Both the position numbers and the translations under genes were made by a program. DNA of 5,185 nt from Deltaproteobacteria bacterium. Its GTDB lineage: Bacteria > Desulfobacterota > DSM-4660 > Desulfatiglandales > Desulfatiglandaceae. This document shows positions 1-5,185 of this stretch, piece after piece (the stretch's first letter is position 1; each line of letters starts with the position of its first letter). The stretch covers positions 1-5,185 of the forward strand of contig JAFDJF010000239.1 in assembly GCA_019307645.1 (NCBI GenBank). The letters are read 5' to 3'. The notes below the pieces were generated by a model. It made no database searches. It was not told the origin of the DNA and was given only the letters and a program-made list of their open reading frames with translations.

Positions 1-230
1 TACCCCATCTTAACAAGGCCATATCCAAGCACTAATCGCCGGAAACTTCAATTTCAGGTAATAGAAACATTTGTTCAGACATCAACAGATTGTTATTTAT
101 TCGAGCGTATCCTCCACGCAATGAACAATGTTGATTAATTTTAGCGTCCTTAATATGTGTTATTCCTTAAATTTGCGGGAAGGATTGAACATAAAAACTT
201 AAAGCAAGGCAGGCAACAACTGAAAGATTT
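1..230. other. Left-edge region without a convincing gene
   Basis: This moderately AT-rich stretch lies downstream of the activator gene. A plus-strand frame is open from base 1 to a TAA at 136-138 (45 codons, no start inside the window) and could be the tail of a gene entering from the left, but I recognise nothing in it and an open run this short is expected by chance. A minus-strand frame of similar length ends with TAG near position 37 and is equally unconvincing. I see no GC-rich hairpin followed by a T-run that would end the activator transcript. Three short AACA/TGTT dyads occur here (66-75, 84-94, 124-132) with different spacers. Confidence 0.5.
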
Positions 231-1790
231 CTATTTCTGTGCGCTTCTTCCATAGGGAACCCCCAGCTTTTTCATCCGTCCCCGCAGCGTGCTGGGGTGC
301 TGCCCGAGCAGCCGGGCGGCGCCCTTTTCACCCTCCACCTTTCCGCCTGTTTGTTCAAGCGCCTTTTGTATATGGCGTGCAATCATCTCCTCTAAAGGCT
401 GAATGATCGTGTCCGGTTCTCCTGAAATCTTATTTTTCTGCAACCCCGACGCTGCTGAAAGCGGATCAAATCGCAGCAGCCCTTTGATGTTCGTGAGTTG
501 ATTAAGAATCAGCGCGCGTTCAACCAGGTTTTCAAGCTCGCGTACATTCCCCGGCCAATGATATCCCTGCAGCTGTTCCAGGTTTCCCCGTGCCAGCGAC
601 GGCCGTTCGCTTATTTTCAGTTCCCTGGATTTTTTTTCAATAAAATGATTCACCAGGGCCGGGATATCTTCGGTCCGTTGACGCAGCGGCGGAATCATGA
701 TCGGAAAAACATTGAGACGGTACCACAGGTCTTCGCGAAATATTCCCTTGCTCACCAATTCCGGCAGGTTCTGGTGCGTTGCGCTGATGATACGCACATC
801 CACCGGAATTGGTTCGGTCCCGCCGACCCGTTCGATTTCATGCTGCTGCAACACCCGCAGCAGCCGGACCTGCGCGGCCAGGGGCAACTCGCCGATTTCG
901 TCAAGGAAAATCGTCCCGCTATGCGCACGTTCAAAGCGTCCCCGTTTTCGGGATATAGCGCCGGTAAAGGCGCCTTTCTCATGGCCGAACAGTTCGCTAT
1001 CGATCAGATTTTCAGGAATGGCGCCGCAGTTCACCGTGATATACGGGTTGTTTTTTCGCTGTGATGAAAAGTGGACTGCGTTGGCAATAACTTCTTTTCC
1101 CGCCCCGGTTTCGCCCATAAGCAGTACCGGGCTGTTCAACGGGGCCACCTGCCGGACCATTTCCATGGCCCCCCTAAGGCCGAAATCGGCGCCGATAATC
1201 GTATCCCCCGTCATCTGGTGCATCTGCTGATGCAGATAGCGATTGTCGTCGGCCAGCATATCCCTTAGTTTCAGGATCTCCTGGTGCTGCAGTATGTTGG
1301 ATATGGCAACTGCAAACGGTTCGTGCAGAAGCGAGATCAGGTGGGCGTGTGAACGGGTATAGCGGTTCTTCCCTTCTGTGAATATGCCCAGGCCGCCGAG
1401 CCGCCTTTTTTCAAGATCGAGATCCATATGAATATGGGACGTATCGGTTGGGAAAACAACAGACAGGACTTGTCGGAGATGAGGATTTTCCAATCCAATG
1501 TCGTTAATTACCCTAACACTTGAATCCCTGGCCCACTCCTCCTTGAAGCGGTGCCAATATTCTTTTGGCAATGAAATGGTTTCTCCCGGTTTTTTCAGGT
1601 GAGGCGGCCAGATTGCGGCGAGTATTCTGCCGATATTAAATTCCGGGTCATATAAGACAAAAAACATACCGGAAACAGGCAGGTATCCATTTAAATAGTC
1701 CATGCAGCGCTGCATGGACGTTTTGATGCTCAAGCTGCTGGAAATCCGCAGGGTCGCCTGGCGAAAGAATTCGTTTTCATCGATGCTCAT
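231..1790 (-). CDS. Sigma-54-dependent transcriptional activator (GAF-like, AAA+, Fis-type HTH)
   Basis: This is a 519-residue bacterial enhancer-binding protein, which remodels sigma-54 RNA polymerase by ATP hydrolysis so that -24/-12 promoters can open. Residues about 10-170 form a GAF-like sensor region, followed by a probable coiled-coil linker (about 170-195). The AAA+ domain spans about 197-430. Visible in it are Walker A GETGAGKE (226-233, Lys232), the sigma-54-contacting GAFTGA loop (273-278), Walker B with Asp297-Glu298, candidate arginine fingers Arg352 and Arg358, and PGNVREL (413-419). A Fis-type helix-turn-helix occupies about 482-511. There is no receiver domain, so control is more likely by a ligand or partner at the GAF region than by phosphorylation. 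The C-terminal HTH resembles the FhlA/HyfR style. The ATG at 1790 is preceded by a modest Shine-Dalgarno, AAGGGA, on the minus strand (about 1795-1800); the stop is TAG at 231-233. It is divergent from the efflux operon, whose sigma-54 promoter it probably activates. The family call is very secure; the ligand is unknown. Confidence 0.96.
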   Translation of the reverse strand: MSIDENEFFRQATLRISSSLSIKTSMQRCMDYLNGYLPVSGMFFVLYDPEFNIGRILAAIWPPHLKKPGETISLPKEYWHRFKEEWARDSSVRVINDIGLENPHLRQVLSVVFPTDTSHIHMDLDLEKRRLGGLGIFTEGKNRYTRSHAHLISLLHEPFAVAISNILQHQEILKLRDMLADDNRYLHQQMHQMTGDTIIGADFGLRGAMEMVRQVAPLNSPVLLMGETGAGKEVIANAVHFSSQRKNNPYITVNCGAIPENLIDSELFGHEKGAFTGAISRKRGRFERAHSGTIFLDEIGELPLAAQVRLLRVLQQHEIERVGGTEPIPVDVRIISATHQNLPELVSKGIFREDLWYRLNVFPIMIPPLRQRTEDIPALVNHFIEKKSRELKISERPSLARGNLEQLQGYHWPGNVRELENLVERALILNQLTNIKGLLRFDPLSAASGLQKNKISGEPDTIIQPLEEMIARHIQKALEQTGGKVEGEKGAARLLGQHPSTLRGRMKKLGVPYGRSAQK

Positions 1791-1859
1791 TGCTTCCCTT
1801 TTTGGTAGGATTGATTAACTTGCATACGCTGCTGTCTTCTCAAATTCCGAATCTTTGAA

Positions 1860-1904
1860 CTTTTATATTTGAAAGATATAACAGCTTTCTGTTAAATATA
1901 AAAG
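1860..1904. repeat. Long AT-rich inverted repeat, 11-bp perfect arms
   Basis: The left arm CTTTTATATTT (1860-1870) is exactly reverse-complementary to AAATATAAAAG (1894-1904), with 23 bases between. It lies in the divergent intergenic region and encloses a second, smaller dyad. With so few G/C pairs and no flanking T-run it does not look like an intrinsic terminator. It could be an operator, or simply structure in AT-rich DNA. Confidence 0.5.
1876..1897. promoter_or_regulatory. Candidate upstream activator (enhancer) site
   Basis: TAACAG (1879-1884), CTTT (1885-1888) and CTGTTA (1889-1894) form a perfect 6-bp dyad. The symmetry continues to 1876 and 1897 with one mismatch. Its centre, about 1886.5, is about 117 bp upstream of the transcription start predicted from the sigma-54 promoter, within the usual range for enhancer-binding-protein sites. 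It is also about 97 bp upstream of the activator's own start codon, so the same site could mediate autoregulation. Binding by the neighbouring activator is inferred from symmetry, spacing and context; only one good copy is seen, whereas these proteins often use two or more. Confidence 0.45.
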
Positions 1905-1913
1905 CAAAAACTA

Positions 1914-1954
1914 TTTAATATGCCAGATCATGCATTCGATATTTTTTAATATGC
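1914..1954. repeat. 10-bp direct repeat TTTAATATGC, 31-bp period
   Basis: TTTAATATGC occurs at 1914-1923 and again at 1945-1954. The offset of 31 bp is close to three helical turns, so both copies would face the same side of the DNA. They lie between the candidate enhancer and the sigma-54 promoter, where a second regulator or a bending protein could bind. I found no good match to the IHF consensus here. Confidence 0.45.
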
Positions 1955-1976
1955 TGATATAATTATCTATATATAA

Positions 1977-1993
1977 TTGGCATGATTCTCGCA
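1977..1993 (+). promoter_or_regulatory. Sigma-54 (-24/-12) promoter for the efflux operon
   Basis: The element reads TTGGCATG, ATTC, TCGCA. The invariant GG is at 1979-1980 and the invariant GC at 1991-1992, exactly 10 bases apart as sigma-54 requires. Against the consensus TTGGCACG-N4-TTGCA there are two mismatches: T for C in the -24 box and C for T before GC in the -12 box. The predicted start of transcription is about 2004, giving a leader of about 37 nt before the ATG at 2041. A divergent sigma-54 activator gene next door strongly supports the call. Flanking upstream DNA (about 1940-1978) is almost pure A/T and probably bent or flexible. Confidence 0.85.
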
Positions 1994-2040
1994 ACTGGAT
2001 TAAAGACAACCTTTTTAAACATCTGACGTGAGAGGTTACG

Positions 2041-2352
2041 ATGGACTGGATTGAAATTATACAATTACGCTCGTATTCACGCACAGATTGCGATGCGGCG
2101 GTTGTAGCATTTCACGAACTTTCTTCGCCTGATCGTGAAAGCGGTCTTGAGGATGTCGTCCTTTTGCGAAATACTGTTCTGGATACCGACATGGCAATTT
2201 TCATCAACTGGCGGGTGGAAGTTCCGCAAAGGGGTAAAAGCCATTTGGGATCGCAACTGGTTGCGGCTTTTTCCGAATACGGCCAAATCTATCATTCCGT
2301 CTGGACATATGAAACCAAGCTCGCACTGAAACAAGGTTCGAAATCGAGTTAG
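2041..2352 (+). CDS. Conserved-looking small protein of unknown function, first gene of the efflux operon
   Basis: I cannot assign a function to this 103-residue product. The ATG at 2041 follows an AGAGG Shine-Dalgarno (2031-2035) at 5 nt and is the first start after the sigma-54 promoter; the TAG stop (2350-2352) is 17 nt before the adaptor ATG, so it looks co-transcribed with the pump. There is no signal peptide or membrane segment, so it is probably cytoplasmic. By eye the order is a strand (about 3-11), a helix (17-27), a hydrophobic strand pair (about 37-58, rich in V, L and I, ending INWR), a helix (68-80) and a last strand with HSVW (86-89). A beta-alpha-beta-beta-alpha-beta pattern of about 100 residues suggests a ferredoxin-like or dimeric alpha/beta-barrel fold such as ABM or EthD domains, but no catalytic motif is recognised. 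The tail after about 95 (KLALKQGSKSS) looks disordered. Base composition is more AT-rich than in the pump genes. Gene reality is likely from its start signals and position. Confidence 0.8.
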   Translation: MDWIEIIQLRSYSRTDCDAAVVAFHELSSPDRESGLEDVVLLRNTVLDTDMAIFINWRVEVPQRGKSHLGSQLVAAFSEYGQIYHSVWTYETKLALKQGSKSS

Positions 2353-2358
2353 AATTGT

Positions 2359-2363
2359 GGAGG
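2359..2363 (+). promoter_or_regulatory. Ribosome binding site that fixes the adaptor start
   Basis: GGAGG lies 6 nt (a run of six T) upstream of the ATG at 2370. The same frame is open back to a TTG at 2355, but that codon would place this Shine-Dalgarno inside the coding region and would add five residues ahead of the lipoprotein signal. The ATG at 2370 is therefore preferred. Confidence 0.85.
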
Positions 2364-2369
2364 TTTTTT

Positions 2370-3716
2370 ATGAAAATAAGTTGCAGAGTTAAGTTCATTG
2401 TCATCACCGGCCTTCTTTCCGGGAGCCTGATGCTGGCCGGCTGCAAACCGCAGAATGAAGTGAGCGGACCGCCTCAGAACAACACTCCTGAAGTCGCCGT
2501 TGTGACGGTCCGGCCGCAGACGGTCGTAATAACCACCGAACTGCCGGGCCGGACCACAGCTTTTCGTATTGCAGAAATTAGGCCCCAAGTCAACGGTCTG
2601 ATACTAAAACGCCTGTTCACCGAAGGTTCCAATGTCAAAGCCGGGCAGGTGCTTTATCAGATCGACTCCGCTCCCTTTCAGGCAGCGCTCGACAATGCCA
2701 AGGCGAACCACCTTGCCATGCGAAAGGGTGCCGGTCGGGCACGCGCCGCGCTGAAAGCGAGTATCGCCGACGTGGTGCGGCTGCAGGTTACCTTGGAACT
2801 CGCCCGGACAATCCGTCAACGATATGAGGAGTCATTCAAAGAAAAAATCGTCTCCGCCATCCAGCACGACGAGGCCGTTGCCGCTGCCAAAGTGGCCGAG
2901 TCCACGCTACGGGTCGCCGAAGCGCAGGTGGAAAACAACCGGGAAGCGGTGGCTACAGCCGAAGCGACTATCCAGCAGGCTGAAGCGGCGCTAAAAACGG
3001 TCCGTATCAACCTGGGATACACCAAAGTCACCGCACCCATATCCGGCCGTATCGGCAGATCCAACGTGACAGAGGGCGCTATCGTAATAGCCTATCAACC
3101 CGTAGCCCTGGCAACCATTCAACAACTGGACCCCATTTATGCGGATGTGCCCCAATCCACCACTGAACTGCTGCGCTTGAAACGCCGCATAGAGGACGGC
3201 CGGCTTAATCAAGACGGAAAGAATCAGAGCAAGGTAAAACTCCTAATGGAAGACGGCGCCGCCTATCTCTTGGAAGGAACGCTTCAATTCCAAGACGTCA
3301 CGGTGGACCCGACCACCGGATCCGTGATCCTGCGGGTTGTCTTTCCCAACCCCAAAGGTGTTCTCCTGCCGGGCATGTTCGTTCAGACGGTGATTAAAGA
3401 AGGCGTTAATGAGCAGGCCATCCTTATTCCTCAGCAGGGTGTGTCCCGCGATCACAGAGGGAATCCCGTCGCGCTGATCGTGGATGCTGAAAGCAAAGTC
3501 GGGCTGCGCATGCTCACCCTCGACCGGGCTATCGGCGACAAGTGGCTCATCTCCTCAGGCCTTGCTCCCGGTGACCGCGTGATCGTCGAAGGCTTGCAAA
3601 TGCTCCGACCCGGCACGGTGGTAAAGGCTGTCCCTTTTAATAAGACAAAAACCAGACGCGGACCGGCAGCCGGACCTGGCGCACGGTCACAAGCGCTTAA
3701 GGATGGAGGTGCCTGA
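2370..3716 (+). CDS. RND efflux periplasmic adaptor lipoprotein (AcrA/MexA family)
   Basis: This 448-residue membrane-fusion protein links the inner-membrane pump to an outer-membrane channel. A lipoprotein signal ends at LAGC, with Cys25 as the lipidated residue; Lys26 at +2 is not the Asp retention signal typical of E. coli. Strong AcrA-like blocks follow: TTELPGRT (55-62), [16 protein letters not shown] (66-81), LYQID (95-99), [13 protein letters not shown] (217-229) with SNVTEG (231-236), QLDPIYADV (252-260), [10 protein letters not shown] (310-319), LLPGMFV (332-338), IPQQGV (353-358), and IGDKWL (388-393) in the membrane-proximal domain. The order is lipoyl half, alpha-hairpin (about 100-210), lipoyl half, beta-barrel, membrane-proximal domain. 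AcrA has about 397 residues. Much of the excess lies in the hairpin, which is 21 residues longer on each arm, and the rest includes a basic, Gly/Pro-rich tail (424-448). The tip keeps Arg151 and Ser162 of the channel-contacting motif but has Ser155 at the usual Leu position. Its TGA overlaps the pump ATG by one base. Family assignment is secure; substrates cannot be read from it. Confidence 0.96.
   Translation: MKISCRVKFIVITGLLSGSLMLAGCKPQNEVSGPPQNNTPEVAVVTVRPQTVVITTELPGRTTAFRIAEIRPQVNGLILKRLFTEGSNVKAGQVLYQIDSAPFQAALDNAKANHLAMRKGAGRARAALKASIADVVRLQVTLELARTIRQRYEESFKEKIVSAIQHDEAVAAAKVAESTLRVAEAQVENNREAVATAEATIQQAEAALKTVRINLGYTKVTAPISGRIGRSNVTEGAIVIAYQPVALATIQQLDPIYADVPQSTTELLRLKRRIEDGRLNQDGKNQSKVKLLMEDGAAYLLEGTLQFQDVTVDPTTGSVILRVVFPNPKGVLLPGMFVQTVIKEGVNEQAILIPQQGVSRDHRGNPVALIVDAESKVGLRMLTLDRAIGDKWLISSGLAPGDRVIVEGLQMLRPGTVVKAVPFNKTKTRRGPAAGPGARSQALKDGGA
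3705..3709 (+). promoter_or_regulatory. Ribosome binding site of the RND pump gene
   Basis: GGAGG lies inside the last codons of the adaptor gene, 6 nt before the ATG at 3716. Together with the TGATG stop/start overlap it indicates coupled translation of adaptor and pump. Confidence 0.85.
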
Positions 3717-5185
3717 TGTTATCGAGATTCTTTCTGGAGCGCCCGGTCTTTGCCTGGGTCATCGCCATCATCATAATGACGGTCGGGGGGCTGGCCATCT
3801 ACAAAATGGCCGTCTCGCAGTATCCGCCCATCGCCCCGCCGGCCATCGCCATCGACGCTTTTTTCCCCGGGGCCTCGGCGGAGACGGTGGAGAACACCGT
3901 GACCCAGATCATCGAACAGAAAATGACCGGACTGGACAATATGCTCTACCTCTCCGGTATCAGCTCTTCGTCCGGCGCAGCCCGCATCGAACTGACCTTC
4001 GCCCCGGGGACTGATCCGGACCTGGCCTGGGTCAAGGTACAGAACAAACTCCAGCTTGCCTTGACCAGCCTCCCCGACGTGGTGCAGCGCTCCGGTGTCA
4101 AGGTCAGCAAATCAACCCGAAACTACCTGATTATCGTAGGACTGATCTCGGAAGACGGCAGCATGGACGGCGAAGATCTGCGGGACTACGCCCAGTCCAA
4201 CCTGGAGAAGATCCTGTCCCGGGTGCCGGGAGTGTGTGAAGTCGAAAATTTCGGAAACCAGTATGCCATGCGGATCTGGGTCAACCCCGACAAGCTGACC
4301 AATTATCATCTGACCATGGAAGATGTCATTATGGCGCTGCGGGCCTATAACGTCGAAGTCTCGGCCGGTCAGTTCGGCGGAGCGCCGGCCATGGCGGGTC
4401 AGCGCTTAAACGCCGCCATCATCGTTCAGCATCTCCTCCAGACCCCGGAAGAATTCGCCGACATCCCCATCCGTACCAATCCGGACGGCTCTGTGGTTCG
4501 GATCAAGGACATTGGCCGCACGGAACTGGGGACCGAGCGCTACGACATCGTGGCCAATTACAACGGCAAGCCTTCCGCCGCTATGGCCATCCGGCAGGCC
4601 GCCGGCGCCAATGCCCTGGATACGGCCAAAGCCGTTAAACAGAAACTGGAGGAGATGCGCCGCTACTTCCCCCCCGGCATGAAGGTGATTTATCCCTATG
4701 ACACCACCCCCTTTACCCAAGTGGCCATTGAGGAGGTGATCAAGACCCTTTTTGAAGCGATACTTTTGGTATTCGTGATCATGTACCTTTTCATGGGGAA
4801 CATCCGGGCCACCCTGATTCCGACCATCGCCGTGCCGGTGGTGCTGCTGGGAACCTTTGCGGTTCTGGGGTTTTTCGGATTCTCCATTAACATGCTCACC
4901 ATGTTTGCCATGGTGCTGGCCATCGGTCTGCTGGTGGACGACGCTATCGTGGTGGTGGAAAATGTGGCGCGGATCATGGCCGAGGAAGGGCTCCCGCCCC
5001 GGGAAGCCACGGTCAAAGCCATGGGCCAGATCACCAGCGCCCTGATCGGCATCGGCCTGGTGCTCTCGGCGGTCTTCGGTCCCATGGCCTTCTTTCAAGG
5101 CTCCACCGGGGTTCTCTACCGCCAGTTTTCCGTCACCATCATCGCTTCCATGCTCCTTTCAGTGCTGGTCGCCCTGATCCTGACC
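3716..5185 (+). CDS. RND multidrug efflux transporter, inner-membrane subunit (AcrB/HAE-1 family), 3' truncated by window edge
   Basis: The frame is open from the ATG at 3716 to the last base, giving 490 codons of a protein expected to have about 1,030-1,050 residues. It is the proton-driven pump that takes substrates from the periplasm and outer leaflet of the inner membrane. The match to E. coli AcrB is nearly collinear with a one-residue offset: [17 protein letters not shown] at the start of TM1, QYPPIAPPA (35-43), VQNKLQLAL (107-115), NQYAMRIW (181-188), GANALDTA (297-304), YPYDTTPF (331-338), then TM2 (about 340-360) to TM6 (cut by the edge). The proton-relay aspartates of TM4 are present as Asp408-Asp409 in [12 protein letters not shown], matching AcrB D407/D408. 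Porter-domain aromatics at the AcrB F136 and F178 positions are Tyr137 and Phe179. The close likeness to AcrB favours an HAE-1 drug/hydrophobe exporter over a heavy-metal pump. No frameshift or internal stop is seen. The ATG shares one base with the adaptor stop. Confidence 0.97.
   Translation, partial: MLSRFFLERPVFAWVIAIIIMTVGGLAIYKMAVSQYPPIAPPAIAIDAFFPGASAETVENTVTQIIEQKMTGLDNMLYLSGISSSSGAARIELTFAPGTDPDLAWVKVQNKLQLALTSLPDVVQRSGVKVSKSTRNYLIIVGLISEDGSMDGEDLRDYAQSNLEKILSRVPGVCEVENFGNQYAMRIWVNPDKLTNYHLTMEDVIMALRAYNVEVSAGQFGGAPAMAGQRLNAAIIVQHLLQTPEEFADIPIRTNPDGSVVRIKDIGRTELGTERYDIVANYNGKPSAAMAIRQAAGANALDTAKAVKQKLEEMRRYFPPGMKVIYPYDTTPFTQVAIEEVIKTLFEAILLVFVIMYLFMGNIRATLIPTIAVPVVLLGTFAVLGFFGFSINMLTMFAMVLAIGLLVDDAIVVVENVARIMAEEGLPPREATVKAMGQITSALIGIGLVLSAVFGPMAFFQGSTGVLYRQFSVTIIASMLLSVLVALILT

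Noticed and set aside
1..138. Possible 3' end of a gene entering from the left (45 open codons on the plus strand)
   Set aside because: There is no recognisable motif and no start inside the window. An open run of this length is likely by chance, and the opposite strand is open over a similar length.
139..230. Intrinsic terminator after the activator gene
   Set aside because: The best hairpin (TCCTT/AAGGA around 171-187) has only five pairs, a long loop and no suitable T-run on the minus strand.
498..1064. A 188-codon plus-strand open frame, and another at 697-1230, opposite the activator gene
   Set aside because: Both lie wholly within the unmistakable AAA+ coding sequence on the other strand, and their products resemble no family. 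They are antisense shadows of a GC-rich gene.
1914..1930. A second sigma-54 promoter on the minus strand for the activator gene (TGGCAT, reverse complement of 1920-1925)
   Set aside because: Only the -24-like half is present; no GC follows the GG after 10 bases, so the element is incomplete.
2355..2369. TTG at 2355 as the start of the adaptor gene
   Set aside because: The strong GGAGG at 2359-2363 would lie inside the gene, and the ATG at 2370 gives correct spacing and a normal lipoprotein signal.
3703..4014. A 103-codon plus-strand open frame overlapping the adaptor/pump junction
   Set aside because: It is out of frame with the conserved TM1 and porter sequence of the pump, and its His/Arg-rich product is unrecognisable.
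5072..5092. Gly455 in the pump where AcrB has Val in the VFVPMAFF segment of TM5
   Set aside because: It looked like a lost conserved residue, but the position is tolerant among AcrB-type homologues as far as I recall, and the surrounding segment is intact. It is not evidence of a defect.
4406..5098. A 230-codon minus-strand open frame rich in His and Gly
   Set aside because: It is the complement of the AcrB-type gene; the His/Gly/Asp-rich composition is what antisense reading of its codons gives. The plus strand encodes conserved AcrB residues throughout.

Overview
The window comes from a Gram-negative bacterium. It carries the regulatory region and first genes of a tripartite RND (resistance-nodulation-division) efflux operon, next to a divergently transcribed sigma-54 activator. 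GC-rich coding DNA beside very AT-rich intergenic DNA, a GAF-type enhancer-binding protein and an AcrA/AcrB-type pump together suggest a proteobacterium or a member of the Desulfobacterota. The taxonomic call is an impression and cannot be settled from this sequence.

Layout. Positions 1-230 hold no convincing gene. Positions 231-1790 (minus strand) encode a 519-residue sigma-54-dependent activator with a GAF-like sensor region, a complete AAA+ domain including GAFTGA, and a Fis-type helix-turn-helix. Positions 1791-2040 are a divergent AT-rich intergenic region with a dyad that could be the activator's binding site, a 10-bp direct repeat with 31-bp period, and a well-formed -24/-12 sigma-54 promoter at 1977-1993 pointing right. 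Positions 2041-2352 encode a 103-residue protein of unknown function. Positions 2370-3716 encode an AcrA/MexA-family periplasmic adaptor lipoprotein. An AcrB-family inner-membrane RND transporter starts at 3716 and runs off the right edge after 490 codons, roughly half of its expected length.

How the parts fit. The three rightward genes are tightly packed (17 nt between the small gene and the adaptor, a 1-nt TGATG overlap between adaptor and pump), so they look like one transcript. The divergent activator, a dyad about 117 bp upstream of the predicted transcription start, the bend-prone AT tract and the GG-N10-GC promoter match a classical enhancer-dependent switch. The inference is that the activator senses a small molecule through its GAF region and turns on the pump operon. 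An outer-membrane channel gene may lie beyond the right edge.

Most notable points: a drug-type RND operon behind a sigma-54 promoter; an unrecognised small protein as its first gene; and an adaptor whose alpha-hairpin is 21 residues longer on each arm than that of E. coli AcrA, with an altered tip motif.
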